Origin: Arthrobacter sp. Edens01 | GTDB lineage: Bacteria; Actinomycetota; Actinomycetes; Actinomycetales; Micrococcaceae | NCBI RefSeq assembly: GCF_001307035.1 | Contig: NZ_LKIU01000002.1 | Location: forward strand, 805,528 to 869,527 | DNA: 64,000 bases | Direction of reading: 5' to 3' | Shown: one piece after another, positions 1 to 9,038 of the stretch | How positions within the stretch are numbered: position 1 is the first letter of the stretch | How the letters are laid out: each line of letters opens with the position of its first letter | Program-made: the position numbers and the translations under genes | The notes under the pieces: model-generated | Databases searched by the model: none | What the model was told of the DNA's origin: nothing | Seen by the model: the letters and a program-made list of their open reading frames with translations, nothing else

Positions 1-533
1 TCACGTATGCGGCTCTTGGCCACCTGCACGGCAGGCAGGAACTCGCTCCGAACGTCTGGTACTGCGGCTCGCCGCTGCCCTATTCCTTCTCCGAAGCCAG
101 GCAGTCCAAGGGCGGACTCCTGGTGGATCTTGGGGGTGAGGGTCTGCGCTCCGTCACGCCGGTCCCCTGGACAGCACCAAAACGGCTGGAGATCCTCCGG
201 GGAACGCTGGAGGGCCTGCTGGCAGATCCAGGTCTCACGGATGCTGAAGATGCCTGGTGCCAGGTCACTCTGACGGACGATTCACGTCCGGCCTGGGCCA
301 TGGAACGGATCCGGTCCCGGTTCCCCGGCACCCTGGTGCTTTCCTTCGAACCCGCTTCCGGCTCCCGCGGAGTCAATGAGAGTTACAGCCAGCGTCTGGC
401 GAAGGCAACGGACGACCTCGATGTCTGCTGTGGATTCCTGGACCACGTTCGTTCACGCGAAGCCGCCCCGGAGGAAACGGATCTGTTTGCCGAAGTCCTC
501 CGCAAGGTGAACGCTGCTGAGGTGGCCAAATGA
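1..533 (+). CDS. sbcD: Exonuclease SbcD, C-terminal part (5'-truncated by window edge)
   Basis: The reading frame is open from base 3, so only the last ~176 residues are present. SbcD is the Mre11-like nuclease partner of SbcC in the SbcCD complex, which processes hairpins and blocked double-strand ends. The visible part opens with YAALGHLHG, the last metallophosphoesterase motif, followed by YCGSPLPYSFSEA, which is typical just before the capping domain. The remainder is the more variable C-terminal domain that contacts SbcC. The TGA stop overlaps the sbcC ATG by 4 nt (ATGA), indicating translational coupling. The call is secure from motif and neighbour; the N-terminal catalytic motifs lie outside the window. 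Confidence 0.93.
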   Translation, partial: TYAALGHLHGRQELAPNVWYCGSPLPYSFSEARQSKGGLLVDLGGEGLRSVTPVPWTAPKRLEILRGTLEGLLADPGLTDAEDAWCQVTLTDDSRPAWAMERIRSRFPGTLVLSFEPASGSRGVNESYSQRLAKATDDLDVCCGFLDHVRSREAAPEETDLFAEVLRKVNAAEVAK

Positions 534-3500
534 GGATCCACCGCCTGGAGATGCAGGCCTTCGGCCCTTTCGCTGACCGCCAGAAAATCGACTTCGACGA
601 GCTCGGTGCCCAGGGCCTGTTCCTGCTCAACGGTCCCACGGGCGCCGGGAAGACCAGCGTCCTCGACGCGATCTGTTTCGCGCTTTACGGGGCCGTGCCC
701 GGCGCGCGCCAGGAAGCCCGGAAACTGCGCAGCGACCATGCTGCTCCAGGGGTCCCGCCGGAAGTGGTGCTTGAGTTCAGCGCCGGACCACGGCGGTTTA
801 CCGTTGTCCGCAGCCCGCAGTGGGAACGGCCGGCCAAACGTGCGGGCAGTGCCAGGGGTACGGTAACCGAACAGGCCAAGACGCTGCTCAGCGAACAGGT
901 AGACGGCGAGTGGGTGCAGAAGACTGCCCGCAACGATGAGGCAGCAGCGGAGATCCAGCAGCTGCTCGGTATGAGCCGCGAGCAGTTTACCCGCGTGGTG
1001 ATGCTGCCGCAGGGTGATTTCGCCGCCTTCCTCCGTGCCGATGTCACGTCACGGGCAGAGCTTCTGCAGCGTTTGTTCGGTACCTGGCATTACGAGGAAG
1101 TCGAACGTGAACTCAAGCTCCAGGCTGATGACGCAAAGGCTGAGCTGGCCCAGGCACAGACATCAGTGGACCTGCTCCGTGCCCAGGCCCGCAACGAGGC
1201 TGCGCGCTGCGCGAAGCTGCTGGGCAGGGAAGATCCCCAGGAGCTGGTCCAGGCTGCGGCCGGGGATACCGACGCGGAGGCAGCGGACGCGCAGACGGCA
1301 GCGGCTGTACCGCCCAGCCAAAGAGCCGAGACCGGTTCGGACTGGCTCCGAACGGTCCGGGAGGCCCTTGCCGGGCACCTTTCCACGCTAAAGGCAGCGC
1401 AGGCCGTGCGGACCGTGACGCTTGCCGACGCCGAGGCATTCCTGCACAAACTTGAAGCACGGCGTGCCCGCGGACTCGCCGTCCTGCAGCTCGAAGCTGA
1501 GGAACGCGAGCTCGCCCGCAGGCAGTCGTCCAGCCTGCCGCAGCGGGCAGCCCTCGAGTCACATACGCGGGCGGAAGGACTCAGGGGTTACCTGGATGCT
1601 TTCGCGTCGGCCGAGGCCGGCGCGGGGAAGTCGGCTGCCGCCGCCGTCGAAGCGCTCACGGAATTGCGGATAGCAGCGGGTCCGGCCGGATTGGGAGACC
1701 TGGTTCCTGACGCAGAGTACCAGGGCAGCGGGAGCAGCGTGCTGCCCGAAGCCGATGCCCTTCAGGGCCTGGAAGAACGCACGGCCAAGGAAACCACGGC
1801 GGCTGAGAACGCACTGGCAGACGCGGAACGGGCCGCCGCCCTGGACCGCCAGGCAGCCGGGGAACGCTCCCGGGAAACCTCCCTTCGGGCTGAAGCCGCA
1901 GCGGCGGAGGAGAAAGCGGACGAACTTCGGATCGAGCAGGAATCGCTGCGGACAGACCTTCCCCGGCTAAGGGCCCTGGCCGCCGGCACTGAACCCGCCC
2001 GCCGCCGGATGGAAGACGCGGACAAGGTCCTGGCTGCGATCGAGGCCTTTACCGAGGCGCAGGCCGCTGCGGCTGCCTCGGCAGAGAAGGCCGCACTGTC
2101 GCGGCAGCGGTACCAGGACGCACGGGAGGAATGGCAGAACCTGCTGCAGCTGCGGCTGGACCAGGCTGCGGCGGAACTGGCATCCAGTCTGGAACCGGGG
2201 GAGGGCTGCCCCGTTTGCGGCAGTGAGGCCCACCCGTCCCCGGCACCGCTCCCGGAGGACGGAAAATTCGTCACCCGGGAAGAAGAGTCCGCGGCCCGGA
2301 CCGCTGCCAGGAACGCTGAACGGTCCTGGGAAGGCGCCCGCACGGCTGCCGAAACTGATGCTTCGCACGCTGCCGCCCTGCAGGCGCAGGGCGGGGACTC
2401 CGACCCCGGTGAATCCCGCATTGCCCGGGACCAGGCCGCCGAAGACCTGCAGGCCGCGGAGGAAGCGGCTGCGATCCTGGCCGTTTCCGAAGAACGCCTC
2501 CAGGAGGTGGAAACCGAATTGGGGAGGCTGGGCGAGAAACGGTCCGGCCTCCTGCAGGAAGCCGCCCAGGCGCAGGCCCGTGCCTCGGCGGCTCAGGAAG
2601 AAATCGAAGAGCTTGCCCGCAGGGGTTCCGCGGAGCTTACCGAAACCGCTGAGCTCTCGGACCGGCTGGAACGCCTGCGGACAGTGCGCCGTCTGACGGC
2701 TTCAGCCAAGACAGGCCTGCAGGGTTTCCAGCAGGCAGCGGTGTTCAGGGAAGAAGCCGAAGCCTCGCTTGCCCACGCGCTGGACGGGACGGAATTCGCC
2801 GATGCAGCTGCCGCCCGGAAAGCCCTCCTGCCCGCAGACGAGGCAGGCGCCCTGCGCCGGGAACTCGAAGCCCTCGATGCCCAAGCAGCCCGGCTGGCCC
2901 TCCGGCGTGAAAATGAGGACGCGCTTGCGGCGCTGGACAGCGACGGCACTCCTGAGCAAATACCGGACGAAGAAGACGTGGCAGAAGCGTCCGAGGCCGC
3001 CGGTGCTGCCCGCCGCGCAGTTTCCGACGGAGCAGTGCAGATCGGGCAGCTGGAGGGCTCGGCCGGAACGCTGGAGGAACTCGGTGCCCAGCTGGCGGTT
3101 GCCGAGGAAGAACTCCAGCCGCTGCACAGCAGGCACGAGCTGCTGCAGTCACTGAGCGACACGGCCCGCGGTAACGGCGAGAACAACTACCGGATGGCAC
3201 TCAGCACCTATGTGCTGGCTGCGCGGCTTGAACAGGTCGCGGCCGCTGCCACCGAGCGGCTGGCGGCAATGACTGCCGGGCGGTACTCGCTGGTCCACGA
3301 CGATTCACGTTCCGGAAACCGCCGTGCCGGACTCGGACTCCACGTGATCGATGACTGGACCGGGGTCCGAAGGGATACTTCGACCCTTTCAGGCGGGGAG
3401 TCCTTTATGGCGTCCCTCGCGCTGGCGCTGGGCCTGGCCGACGTGGTGCAGCAGGAATCGGGCGGAACAAGCATGGAGACCCTCTTCGTTGATGAGGGCT

Positions 3501-3694
3501 TCGGCAGCCTGGATGAGGAAGCACTCGAACAGGTCATGGATGCCCTGGAAGGGCTGCGCGACGGCGGCCGGGTAGTTGGGCTCGTAAGCCACGTGGCGGA
3601 AATGAAGCTGCGCATCGCCGCCCAGCTGCAGATCACCAGGGGCCGTAACGGTTCCACTGTCCGTTACCGTGCTGCGGAAGCCCTGCCTGCCTAG
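530..3694 (+). CDS. sbcC: Exonuclease SbcC, SMC/Rad50-like ATPase
   Basis: A 1054-residue Rad50-type ATPase that drives SbcD during processing of DNA hairpins and ends. Walker A GPTGAGKT lies at residues 35-42. Long Ala/Glu/Arg-rich coiled coils flank a zinc hook CPVC at residues 560-563. The C-terminal lobe has the ABC signature LSGGES near residue 953, followed by Walker B and D-loop FVDEGFGSLDEEAL around 985-1000. Length and domain order match complete actinobacterial SbcC. The ATG overlaps the sbcD stop in ATGA, so both subunits are made together. No frameshift is seen. Confidence 0.97.
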   Translation: MRIHRLEMQAFGPFADRQKIDFDELGAQGLFLLNGPTGAGKTSVLDAICFALYGAVPGARQEARKLRSDHAAPGVPPEVVLEFSAGPRRFTVVRSPQWERPAKRAGSARGTVTEQAKTLLSEQVDGEWVQKTARNDEAAAEIQQLLGMSREQFTRVVMLPQGDFAAFLRADVTSRAELLQRLFGTWHYEEVERELKLQADDAKAELAQAQTSVDLLRAQARNEAARCAKLLGREDPQELVQAAAGDTDAEAADAQTAAAVPPSQRAETGSDWLRTVREALAGHLSTLKAAQAVRTVTLADAEAFLHKLEARRARGLAVLQLEAEERELARRQSSSLPQRAALESHTRAEGLRGYLDAFASAEAGAGKSAAAAVEALTELRIAAGPAGLGDLVPDAEYQGSGSSVLPEADALQGLEERTAKETTAAENALADAERAAALDRQAAGERSRETSLRAEAAAAEEKADELRIEQESLRTDLPRLRALAAGTEPARRRMEDADKVLAAIEAFTEAQAAAAASAEKAALSRQRYQDAREEWQNLLQLRLDQAAAELASSLEPGEGCPVCGSEAHPSPAPLPEDGKFVTREEESAARTAARNAERSWEGARTAAETDASHAAALQAQGGDSDPGESRIARDQAAEDLQAAEEAAAILAVSEERLQEVETELGRLGEKRSGLLQEAAQAQARASAAQEEIEELARRGSAELTETAELSDRLERLRTVRRLTASAKTGLQGFQQAAVFREEAEASLAHALDGTEFADAAAARKALLPADEAGALRRELEALDAQAARLALRRENEDALAALDSDGTPEQIPDEEDVAEASEAAGAARRAVSDGAVQIGQLEGSAGTLEELGAQLAVAEEELQPLHSRHELLQSLSDTARGNGENNYRMALSTYVLAARLEQVAAAATERLAAMTAGRYSLVHDDSRSGNRRAGLGLHVIDDWTGVRRDTSTLSGGESFMASLALALGLADVVQQESGGTSMETLFVDEGFGSLDEEALEQVMDALEGLRDGGRVVGLVSHVAEMKLRIAAQLQITRGRNGSTVRYRAAEALPA

Positions 3695-3803
3695 GACCCG
3701 CACGGACGTCCATGCCCCTCCCGGAAAGGCTGTGTACGCCGACAGCGAGAACCGTCCCGGAGGCGGTGCTGTCCGGGTTAGGATCATTCTGTATTTGGGT
3801 TGG

Positions 3804-3841
3804 GCGCATCGGGAGGAGGGACGATGCGCGCTTTTTCCTGA
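3804..3841 (+). promoter_or_regulatory. Hairpin plus five-codon upstream ORF ahead of the MFS gene
   Basis: Arms GCGCATCG (3804-3811) and CGATGCGC (3822-3829) form an 8-bp stem around a purine-rich loop GGAGGAGGGA, followed by CTTTTT. It could be the sbcC terminator. The loop also reads as a strong Shine-Dalgarno, and an ATG in the 3' arm (3824) opens a short frame M-R-A-F-S-stop (3824-3841) ending 12 nt before the MFS start. The structure is seen; whether it terminates, attenuates or is chance is unresolved. Confidence 0.4.
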
Positions 3842-3853
3842 ACTGAGTAATCC

Positions 3854-5179
3854 ATGAGTCCTGAACCTTTCACGCAGCAGGCCGGCACCGAGTCCGGTAT
3901 CTCCACGAACAGCGCTTCCGCTGTCGACGCACCGCCGGCCAAGGGCCGATATGCCCGGATCTATGAAATCGCCGGCGCTGCCTTTTTCTCCGTGGCCTTC
4001 CTGGCCAGGCTTCCCCTGGCAATGCTGACCATCGGGGCCCTGACCCTCGTTACCAGCATTACCGGGTCCTATGCGCAGGGCGGCTTTGCTGCCGGAGCGG
4101 TGGGCGTTGGATCGGCGCTTGGGGGTCCGGCCCTGGGGTATCTGGCGGACCGCATAGGACAGCGGCCTGTGCTGCTGGGTGCCGCCGTCGCGAATCCCCT
4201 GCTCATTGTTGCCACTCTCCTGACTGCATCCCAGCTGCCCGACGGCGGGCCGCTCCTAGCCGTGCTGGCGGCAGCCTTCGGCATGGGTGCCACCGGCCCG
4301 CAGGTCGGTCCGCTTGCCCGCGTGCGCTGGATGGCACTCACCGCCAAGGACCGCAGCGGACGGGAAATGGGCACGGCCCTGTCCTACGAGAGCATGGCCG
4401 ACGAACTGAGCTTTGTGCTGGGCCCGGCTTTGGTGGGCCTGCTCGCCGCAGCTGTCGCACCCTGGCTTCCGCTGGCCCTGGCAGCTCTCCTGTCCGCCAC
4501 GATGGTTAGCGCCTTTGCCTTCCACCGCTCGGCTGCTGCCGTCGTCCCGTCCCGCCGCAGGGACAGCCGCGCTGCAGCGGCGGAGAGCGGAACGCCGGAA
4601 CGCGGCGGTGTGTCCTGGGGGCTTCTGGCCCTTCCCGTCCTTGGGATGGTGGCCATGGGAACCTTCTTCGGCGCCACGCAGGCGAGCCTGGCGGCCTTCG
4701 GCGGCTCATTCGGCGCAGCGGATACCGCAGGCCTCCTGTATTCGGTCATGGGCATCAGCTCGGCTGCCGCGGCACTTTCAGTTGCCTTCTGGCCGCAGCG
4801 CCTGAGCCAGTCCGTGCGCTGGGTTCTCTCGGCTGCAGCGATGACCGGGGGCACTCTGCTGCTGCTCCTGCCCTCGGGCATCCCGGGGATGCTCCTGGCG
4901 CTCTTTGTTCTCGGCATCCCGGTGGGGCCCACCATGGTCAGTATCTTCGGCATTGGTGCTGAACTTGCCCCGCGGCACCTGATGGGTACGTTCATGACGC
5001 TGCTTGCCAGCGGAACTGTTGCCGGCACTGCCGTCGGGTCGGGCCTGGCGGGGCCGCTGGCGGAAGAGTTTGGACACCCGGCAGCTTTCCTGGTGAGCGT
5101 TGGCGCGGCATGCGCGCTCCTGATCCTGGGCCTGGCGTCTGCTGTGGCTGTGCACAGGGTTAAGAGCAGGCAAGTCTAG
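3854..5179 (+). CDS. MFS transporter (12-TM type)
   Basis: A 441-residue integral membrane protein with a polar N-terminus of ~35 residues and then regularly spaced hydrophobic segments consistent with 12 helices. The loop between helices 2 and 3 contains GYLADRIGQRPVLL, the MFS motif A (GxLaDrxGrkxxl), and a hydrophilic Arg-rich central loop near residue 235 separates the halves. MFS carriers of this kind move small molecules by proton coupling, often as exporters, but nothing here fixes the substrate. It stands alone between sbcC and the ABC importer. The start is ATG with no strong Shine-Dalgarno immediately upstream; the purine-rich GGAGGAGGG lies 33 nt away in a hairpin loop. Confidence 0.85.
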   Translation: MSPEPFTQQAGTESGISTNSASAVDAPPAKGRYARIYEIAGAAFFSVAFLARLPLAMLTIGALTLVTSITGSYAQGGFAAGAVGVGSALGGPALGYLADRIGQRPVLLGAAVANPLLIVATLLTASQLPDGGPLLAVLAAAFGMGATGPQVGPLARVRWMALTAKDRSGREMGTALSYESMADELSFVLGPALVGLLAAAVAPWLPLALAALLSATMVSAFAFHRSAAAVVPSRRRDSRAAAAESGTPERGGVSWGLLALPVLGMVAMGTFFGATQASLAAFGGSFGAADTAGLLYSVMGISSAAAALSVAFWPQRLSQSVRWVLSAAAMTGGTLLLLLPSGIPGMLLALFVLGIPVGPTMVSIFGIGAELAPRHLMGTFMTLLASGTVAGTAVGSGLAGPLAEEFGHPAAFLVSVGAACALLILGLASAVAVHRVKSRQV

Positions 5180-5270
5180 CCCAGCCCGGGCCGGTTCCAG
5201 AGACGCCCTGCGGCTGCGGGGTAACATTACGTACGCCGATCTCGATTGTGTTTCCAATCACATCTTTTCC

Positions 5271-5299
5271 TTGACGGAGGGTGACGCATTTCATAGCGT
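5271..5299 (+). promoter_or_regulatory. Candidate sigma70-type promoter of the NitT-type ABC operon
   Basis: TTGACG (5271-5276) and TAGCGT (5294-5299) are separated by 17 nt and lie ~100 nt upstream of the binding-protein start. This is a good match to the actinobacterial housekeeping promoter pattern. It is sequence-based only. Confidence 0.55.
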
Positions 5300-5315
5300 T
5301 TACCTGTAGAACTTC

Positions 5316-5332
5316 TGTTCAACATGCGAACA
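5316..5332. promoter_or_regulatory. Inverted repeat just downstream of the ABC operon promoter
   Basis: TGTTC (5316-5320) and GAACA (5328-5332) form a perfect 5-bp inverted repeat with a 7-nt spacer, about 17-33 nt after the -10 hexamer. The position suits a repressor operator. No regulator gene is adjacent, so the binder is unknown. Confidence 0.35.
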
Positions 5333-5401
5333 TCCGCAGTTGCAGGACGTTCTTGGCCCCGTACCGTTCAAACGGGGTTTCCCACCTAAAGGAGCGCACT
5401 C

Positions 5402-6388
5402 GTGAAACGTACTGTCCCCGTTGTTATTGCCGCTACGGCGGCCCTGGCCCTTAGCGCCTGTGGCGGCGGGTCCCTTTCCGGTGACGACAGCTCCAGTGCC
5501 GCTGCAGGCTCGTCAGACCTGACCGCACTTTCTGTCGGTGTGATCCCGATCGTCGATACCGCACCTATCTGGCTGGGCAAGGAACAGGGTTTCTTCGAGG
5601 ACGAAGGCATTGACCTGGACATCCAGACCACTACGGGCGGGGCGGCTGCCGTACCCGGCGTTGTCAGCGGTGATTTCCAGTTTGCCTTCGGCAACGTCGT
5701 CTCTGTGATGGTTGCAAATGACAAGGGCCTGAACCTCGAATTCGTTTCCAACGGAAACTCGACCACCGGCGATACCACGTCCGACTTCGGCGCAGTGGTA
5801 GTGCCGGCGGACTCCGACATTGAGACCGCAGCGGACCTCGCAGGCAAGACCGTGTCCGTTAATAACCTCTCCAACATCGGCGACACGACCATCCGCAAGG
5901 TCGTTGAAAACGCCGGAGGCGACCAGGAAAGCATCAAGTTCGTTGAAATCCCGTTCCCGGACGCTCCTGCAGCGATCGAGGGCGGCCAGGTTGATGCGGC
6001 CTGGATCCTGGATCCCTTCCTGACCCAGTCCGTGGATGACGGTGCCCGGGTGATTGCTTACAACTTCGCCGAAACCCACCCCAACCTGGACATCTCCGGC
6101 TACTTCACCTCGCAGCAGTATGCGCAGGAGAACCCGGAACTCGTAGAGAAATTCACCGCAGCGATGAAGAAGTCGCTGGAGTATTCACAGGAGAACCCGG
6201 ACGCAGTCCGGGAAATCGTCGGCACGTACACCAAGATCGATGAAGAGATGCGCGCCAAGATGATCCTGCCCACCTTCCGCCCCGGCTTCGACCGCGAAGG
6301 CCTGACCGTGCTCGGCGAAGCTGCAGCTAGTTACGGCACGCTGTCCAAGGCTCCTGATCTGGACGCAATGCTGCCGGCGCAGGACTAG
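5402..6388 (+). CDS. NitT/TauT-type ABC transporter substrate-binding lipoprotein
   Basis: A 328-residue extracytoplasmic binding protein of the SsuA/THI5-like superfamily. It has a lipoprotein signal peptide: KR at the N-terminus, a hydrophobic stretch, and lipobox L-S-A-C with Cys20 as the lipidated residue. The mature part begins with an acidic Ser-rich linker, then the NMT1-like core with IVDTAPIWLGKEQGFFEDEG and a hinge region PFPDAPAAIEGGQVDAAWI. The start is GTG preceded by AAAGGAG at good spacing. It is first in an operon with two permeases and an ATPase. The family imports nitrate, sulfonates, pyrimidine precursors or aromatic acids; the substrate cannot be read from sequence alone. 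Confidence 0.9.
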   Translation: MKRTVPVVIAATAALALSACGGGSLSGDDSSSAAAGSSDLTALSVGVIPIVDTAPIWLGKEQGFFEDEGIDLDIQTTTGGAAAVPGVVSGDFQFAFGNVVSVMVANDKGLNLEFVSNGNSTTGDTTSDFGAVVVPADSDIETAADLAGKTVSVNNLSNIGDTTIRKVVENAGGDQESIKFVEIPFPDAPAAIEGGQVDAAWILDPFLTQSVDDGARVIAYNFAETHPNLDISGYFTSQQYAQENPELVEKFTAAMKKSLEYSQENPDAVREIVGTYTKIDEEMRAKMILPTFRPGFDREGLTVLGEAAASYGTLSKAPDLDAMLPAQD

Positions 6389-6429
6389 CGTCAGTACCAT
6401 TCCGCCCGGTCTGAAAAGAACGAGAGCAT

Positions 6430-7218
6430 ATGAAATCCGCTAAACGTCTTCCCACGGGACCGTTGCTGGGTGTGGCAGGAATCCTCGGGTTCCTGCTCAC
6501 CTGGGAACTCATCCCGCGGCTCGGGATAGTCAACCCGCGCTTCCTTCCGCCGGCCAGCGAGGTGCTGGGTGTCTTCGTAAGCAACCTGGGTCTTGGAGCC
6601 TTCTGGGCTGCTGTCCTGGACACCATGACGGGCTGGTTCCTTGGCCTGTTGATTGCCACGGTCGCTGCAGTGGTCCTGGGCCTGCTTATCGGTTCCAGCA
6701 ACTTCCTGCGCAAGGCGACCAACTCCACCATTGAGTTCCTGCGTCCGATTCCGTCCGTGGCACTCATCCCGCTTGCGGTGCTGCTGTTCGGGCTTCGGCT
6801 TGAGTCGACGCTGCTGCTTGTGATCTATGCGTCCTTCTGGCAGGTCCTGATCCAGGTGCTCTACGGGGTGGCCGACGTCGATCCCGTAGCCAATAACACC
6901 GCCAAGAGCTTTGGCCTGGGCCGGCTGGCACGCATCAGGTATGTCGTATGGCCGACCACCCTTCCGTACCTCATGACCGGCGTCCGGCTTGCCGCAGCCG
7001 TTGCACTCATCCTGGCCATCACGGCGAGCCTGATTATTGGTTCTCCGGGGCTGGGCAAGGAAATTGCCAACGCACAGTCCGGCGGCGCAATCGCCCAGAT
7101 GTATGCCCTGGTGCTCACCACCGGTGTGCTGGGCATCCTCATCAATATGGGAATGCGTGTGATTGAACGCCGGACCCTGTCCTGGCACAGCTCGGTCCGC
7201 GGGGAGGTCGTAGTATGA
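6430..7218 (+). CDS. ABC transporter permease 1 (SsuC/TauC-like)
   Basis: A 262-residue membrane component with about six hydrophobic helices. The cytoplasmic coupling segment, AKSFGLGRLARIRYVVWPTTLPY, corresponds to the EAA loop that docks on the ATPase. The family normally works as a homodimer, but here a second, different permease follows directly with a 4-nt ATGA overlap, suggesting a heterodimeric pore. ATG lies 42 nt after the binding-protein stop. The substrate is unknown. Confidence 0.9.
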   Translation: MKSAKRLPTGPLLGVAGILGFLLTWELIPRLGIVNPRFLPPASEVLGVFVSNLGLGAFWAAVLDTMTGWFLGLLIATVAAVVLGLLIGSSNFLRKATNSTIEFLRPIPSVALIPLAVLLFGLRLESTLLLVIYASFWQVLIQVLYGVADVDPVANNTAKSFGLGRLARIRYVVWPTTLPYLMTGVRLAAAVALILAITASLIIGSPGLGKEIANAQSGGAIAQMYALVLTTGVLGILINMGMRVIERRTLSWHSSVRGEVVV

Positions 7219-7988
7219 ACACGCTCAAAAAAGCCGGCTACCTGGTAGGTCTTCCGGTACTGCTGATCTTCATCTGGTGGTTCAATACGCTCGGCAGCAC
7301 CAATTTCTTCGTGCCCAAGCCGGGAATGCTCGTCGATAAGCTGCTGACCGTGTGGACGGGGGAGCGGCTGGTGCAGGATGTCCTGCCGAGCCTCATCCGT
7401 TTGGTCACCGGCATCCTGCTGGCGATCGTCCTCGGTACGGTCATGGGCATTCTCATCGGCACCACCCGGTGGCTGCGGAGCCTGCTGGAACCCGTGCTGG
7501 AGTTCTTCCGCGCCATTCCGCCGCCGGTGCTGATCCCCGTTTTGATGCTCCTGATCGGTGTCAACGACCAGATGAAGGTAGCCGTGATCGTCTCGGGCTG
7601 CATCTGGCCGGTACTGCTGAACACCATCGAGGGCGTCCGCGCCGTTGACGGGGTGCTCAGCGATTCAGCCCGGACCTTCCGCATCGGCGGATTCGCCCGG
7701 CTGCGTTACCTGGTTCTTCCGAGTGCCAGCCCCCAGATCATGGCCGGCATCCGTCAGTGCCTGTCCATTGGCCTGATCCTGATGGTCATTTCGGAGATGT
7801 TCGCTTCCTCCGAAGGCCTGGGTTTCACCATCGTTCAGTTCCAGCGTTCCTTTGCCATTCCCGAAATGTGGAGCGGCATTGTGGTCCTTGGCCTGATCGG
7901 TGTGGCCATGTCATTTTTGTTCCAGTGGTCCGAGCGCCGCATCCTTGGCTGGTACCACGGCTTGAGAGAGGTAGAACATGCAGAGTAA
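7215..7988 (+). CDS. ABC transporter permease 2 (SsuC/TauC-like)
   Basis: A 257-residue paralogue of the preceding permease with its own EAA-type loop ARTFRIGGFARLRYLVLPSASP near residues 150-175. The two differ clearly in sequence, so this is not a recent duplication. The start overlaps permease 1 (ATGA) and has GGGGAGG upstream. It overlaps the ATPase gene by 11 nt, giving one tightly coupled unit. Located in the cytoplasmic membrane. Confidence 0.9.
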   Translation: MNTLKKAGYLVGLPVLLIFIWWFNTLGSTNFFVPKPGMLVDKLLTVWTGERLVQDVLPSLIRLVTGILLAIVLGTVMGILIGTTRWLRSLLEPVLEFFRAIPPPVLIPVLMLLIGVNDQMKVAVIVSGCIWPVLLNTIEGVRAVDGVLSDSARTFRIGGFARLRYLVLPSASPQIMAGIRQCLSIGLILMVISEMFASSEGLGFTIVQFQRSFAIPEMWSGIVVLGLIGVAMSFLFQWSERRILGWYHGLREVEHAE

Positions 7989-8889
7989 TCCCACGGAAGG
8001 CCAGGTCCAGCCGCTGCTGTCGGTCCGCGGCGTCCAGAAGATCTACAAGGTCGATGCCGGGGAGATCGAAGCTGTCCGCAACCTGACCTTCGACCTGCGT
8101 CCCGGTGAACTGGTCTGCCTGGTAGGCCCGTCAGGCAGCGGCAAGACCACACTCCTGAAGATCATTGCCGGGCTGATGGCCCCGACTTCCGGTGAAGTCG
8201 TCCTCGCTGGCAAGAAGGTCACCGAGCCGCCGAAGGACATGGCAGTTGTCTTCCAGGAATACGGGCGCAGCCTTTTCCCCTGGATGACAGTCCGCGGCAA
8301 CGTGGAACTGCCGCTCAAGAACGCAGGCATAGCCAAGGGCGAGCGGAACCAGCTCGTGGATGATGCGCTGGAGGCCGTGGGCCTGGCACACGTGCCCACC
8401 AGCTATCCGTGGCAGCTCTCCGGCGGTATGCAGCAGCGCGTGGCAATTGCCCGGGCCGTTGCCTACCAGCCGAAGGTGCTGCTCATGGACGAGCCGTTTG
8501 CCGCCGTCGACGCCCAGACCCGTGCCGACCTGGAGGACCTGGTCCGCAGCGTCTGGGAGAAGCTCGGCGTGACGATCCTGTTCGTTACCCATGACATCGA
8601 TGAATCCGTCTATCTGGGGGAGCGGGTGGTGGTGCTCTCGAGCTCACCGACCGTGGTCCAGGAAGACATCGTCATTGACCTGCCGGAGAAACGGGACCAG
8701 CTGACCACCCGTTCACTGCCGCGCTTCGTGGAGCTGCGGAACCACGTGTACGAGCAGATTCAGATTGCCAAGCAGAACAAGGGAGCAGTATCTGCTGAAC
8801 CTGCCGCCCCCCGGACGTCGGTGCCTCATGGTGTCGCGGCAACCCACGGAGTGCTGGCAGACGGCGGCGGAGGGGCTGACGCTTCCTAG
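7978..8889 (+). CDS. ABC transporter ATP-binding protein (SsuB/TauB-like)
   Basis: A 303-residue ATPase energising the importer. Walker A GPSGSGKTT is near residues 50-58, the Q-loop is in VVFQEYGRSLFPW, the signature is LSGGMQQR, Walker B is VLLMDEPFAAVD, and the switch His is in FVTHDIDES. This layout matches nitrate/sulfonate/taurine importers. About 45 residues beyond the usual domain form a low-complexity Ala/Gly/Pro-rich tail of unknown role. A strong hairpin terminator follows. Confidence 0.93.
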   Translation: MQSNPTEGQVQPLLSVRGVQKIYKVDAGEIEAVRNLTFDLRPGELVCLVGPSGSGKTTLLKIIAGLMAPTSGEVVLAGKKVTEPPKDMAVVFQEYGRSLFPWMTVRGNVELPLKNAGIAKGERNQLVDDALEAVGLAHVPTSYPWQLSGGMQQRVAIARAVAYQPKVLLMDEPFAAVDAQTRADLEDLVRSVWEKLGVTILFVTHDIDESVYLGERVVVLSSSPTVVQEDIVIDLPEKRDQLTTRSLPRFVELRNHVYEQIQIAKQNKGAVSAEPAAPRTSVPHGVAATHGVLADGGGGADAS

Positions 8890-8915
8890 CATTGGATGAA
8901 AGCAGCATCTGCTGA

Positions 8916-8960
8916 ACAGGGCCGGTGGACTCTCCGATTCGGAGAATCCACCGGCCCTGT
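8916..8960. terminator. Hairpin terminator of the NitT-type ABC operon
   Basis: Arms 8916-8936 and 8940-8960 are complementary over 21 bp with one mismatch and a 3-nt loop. There is no long U-tract, as is common in actinobacteria. Confidence 0.75.
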
Positions 8961-9038
8961 GTTGTATCCCGCAGGTGGCTTAGTATCGGTAGAGCGCCCG
9001 GACACCGGTATCCGGGCCACCCGACCGAAGGACGAACC

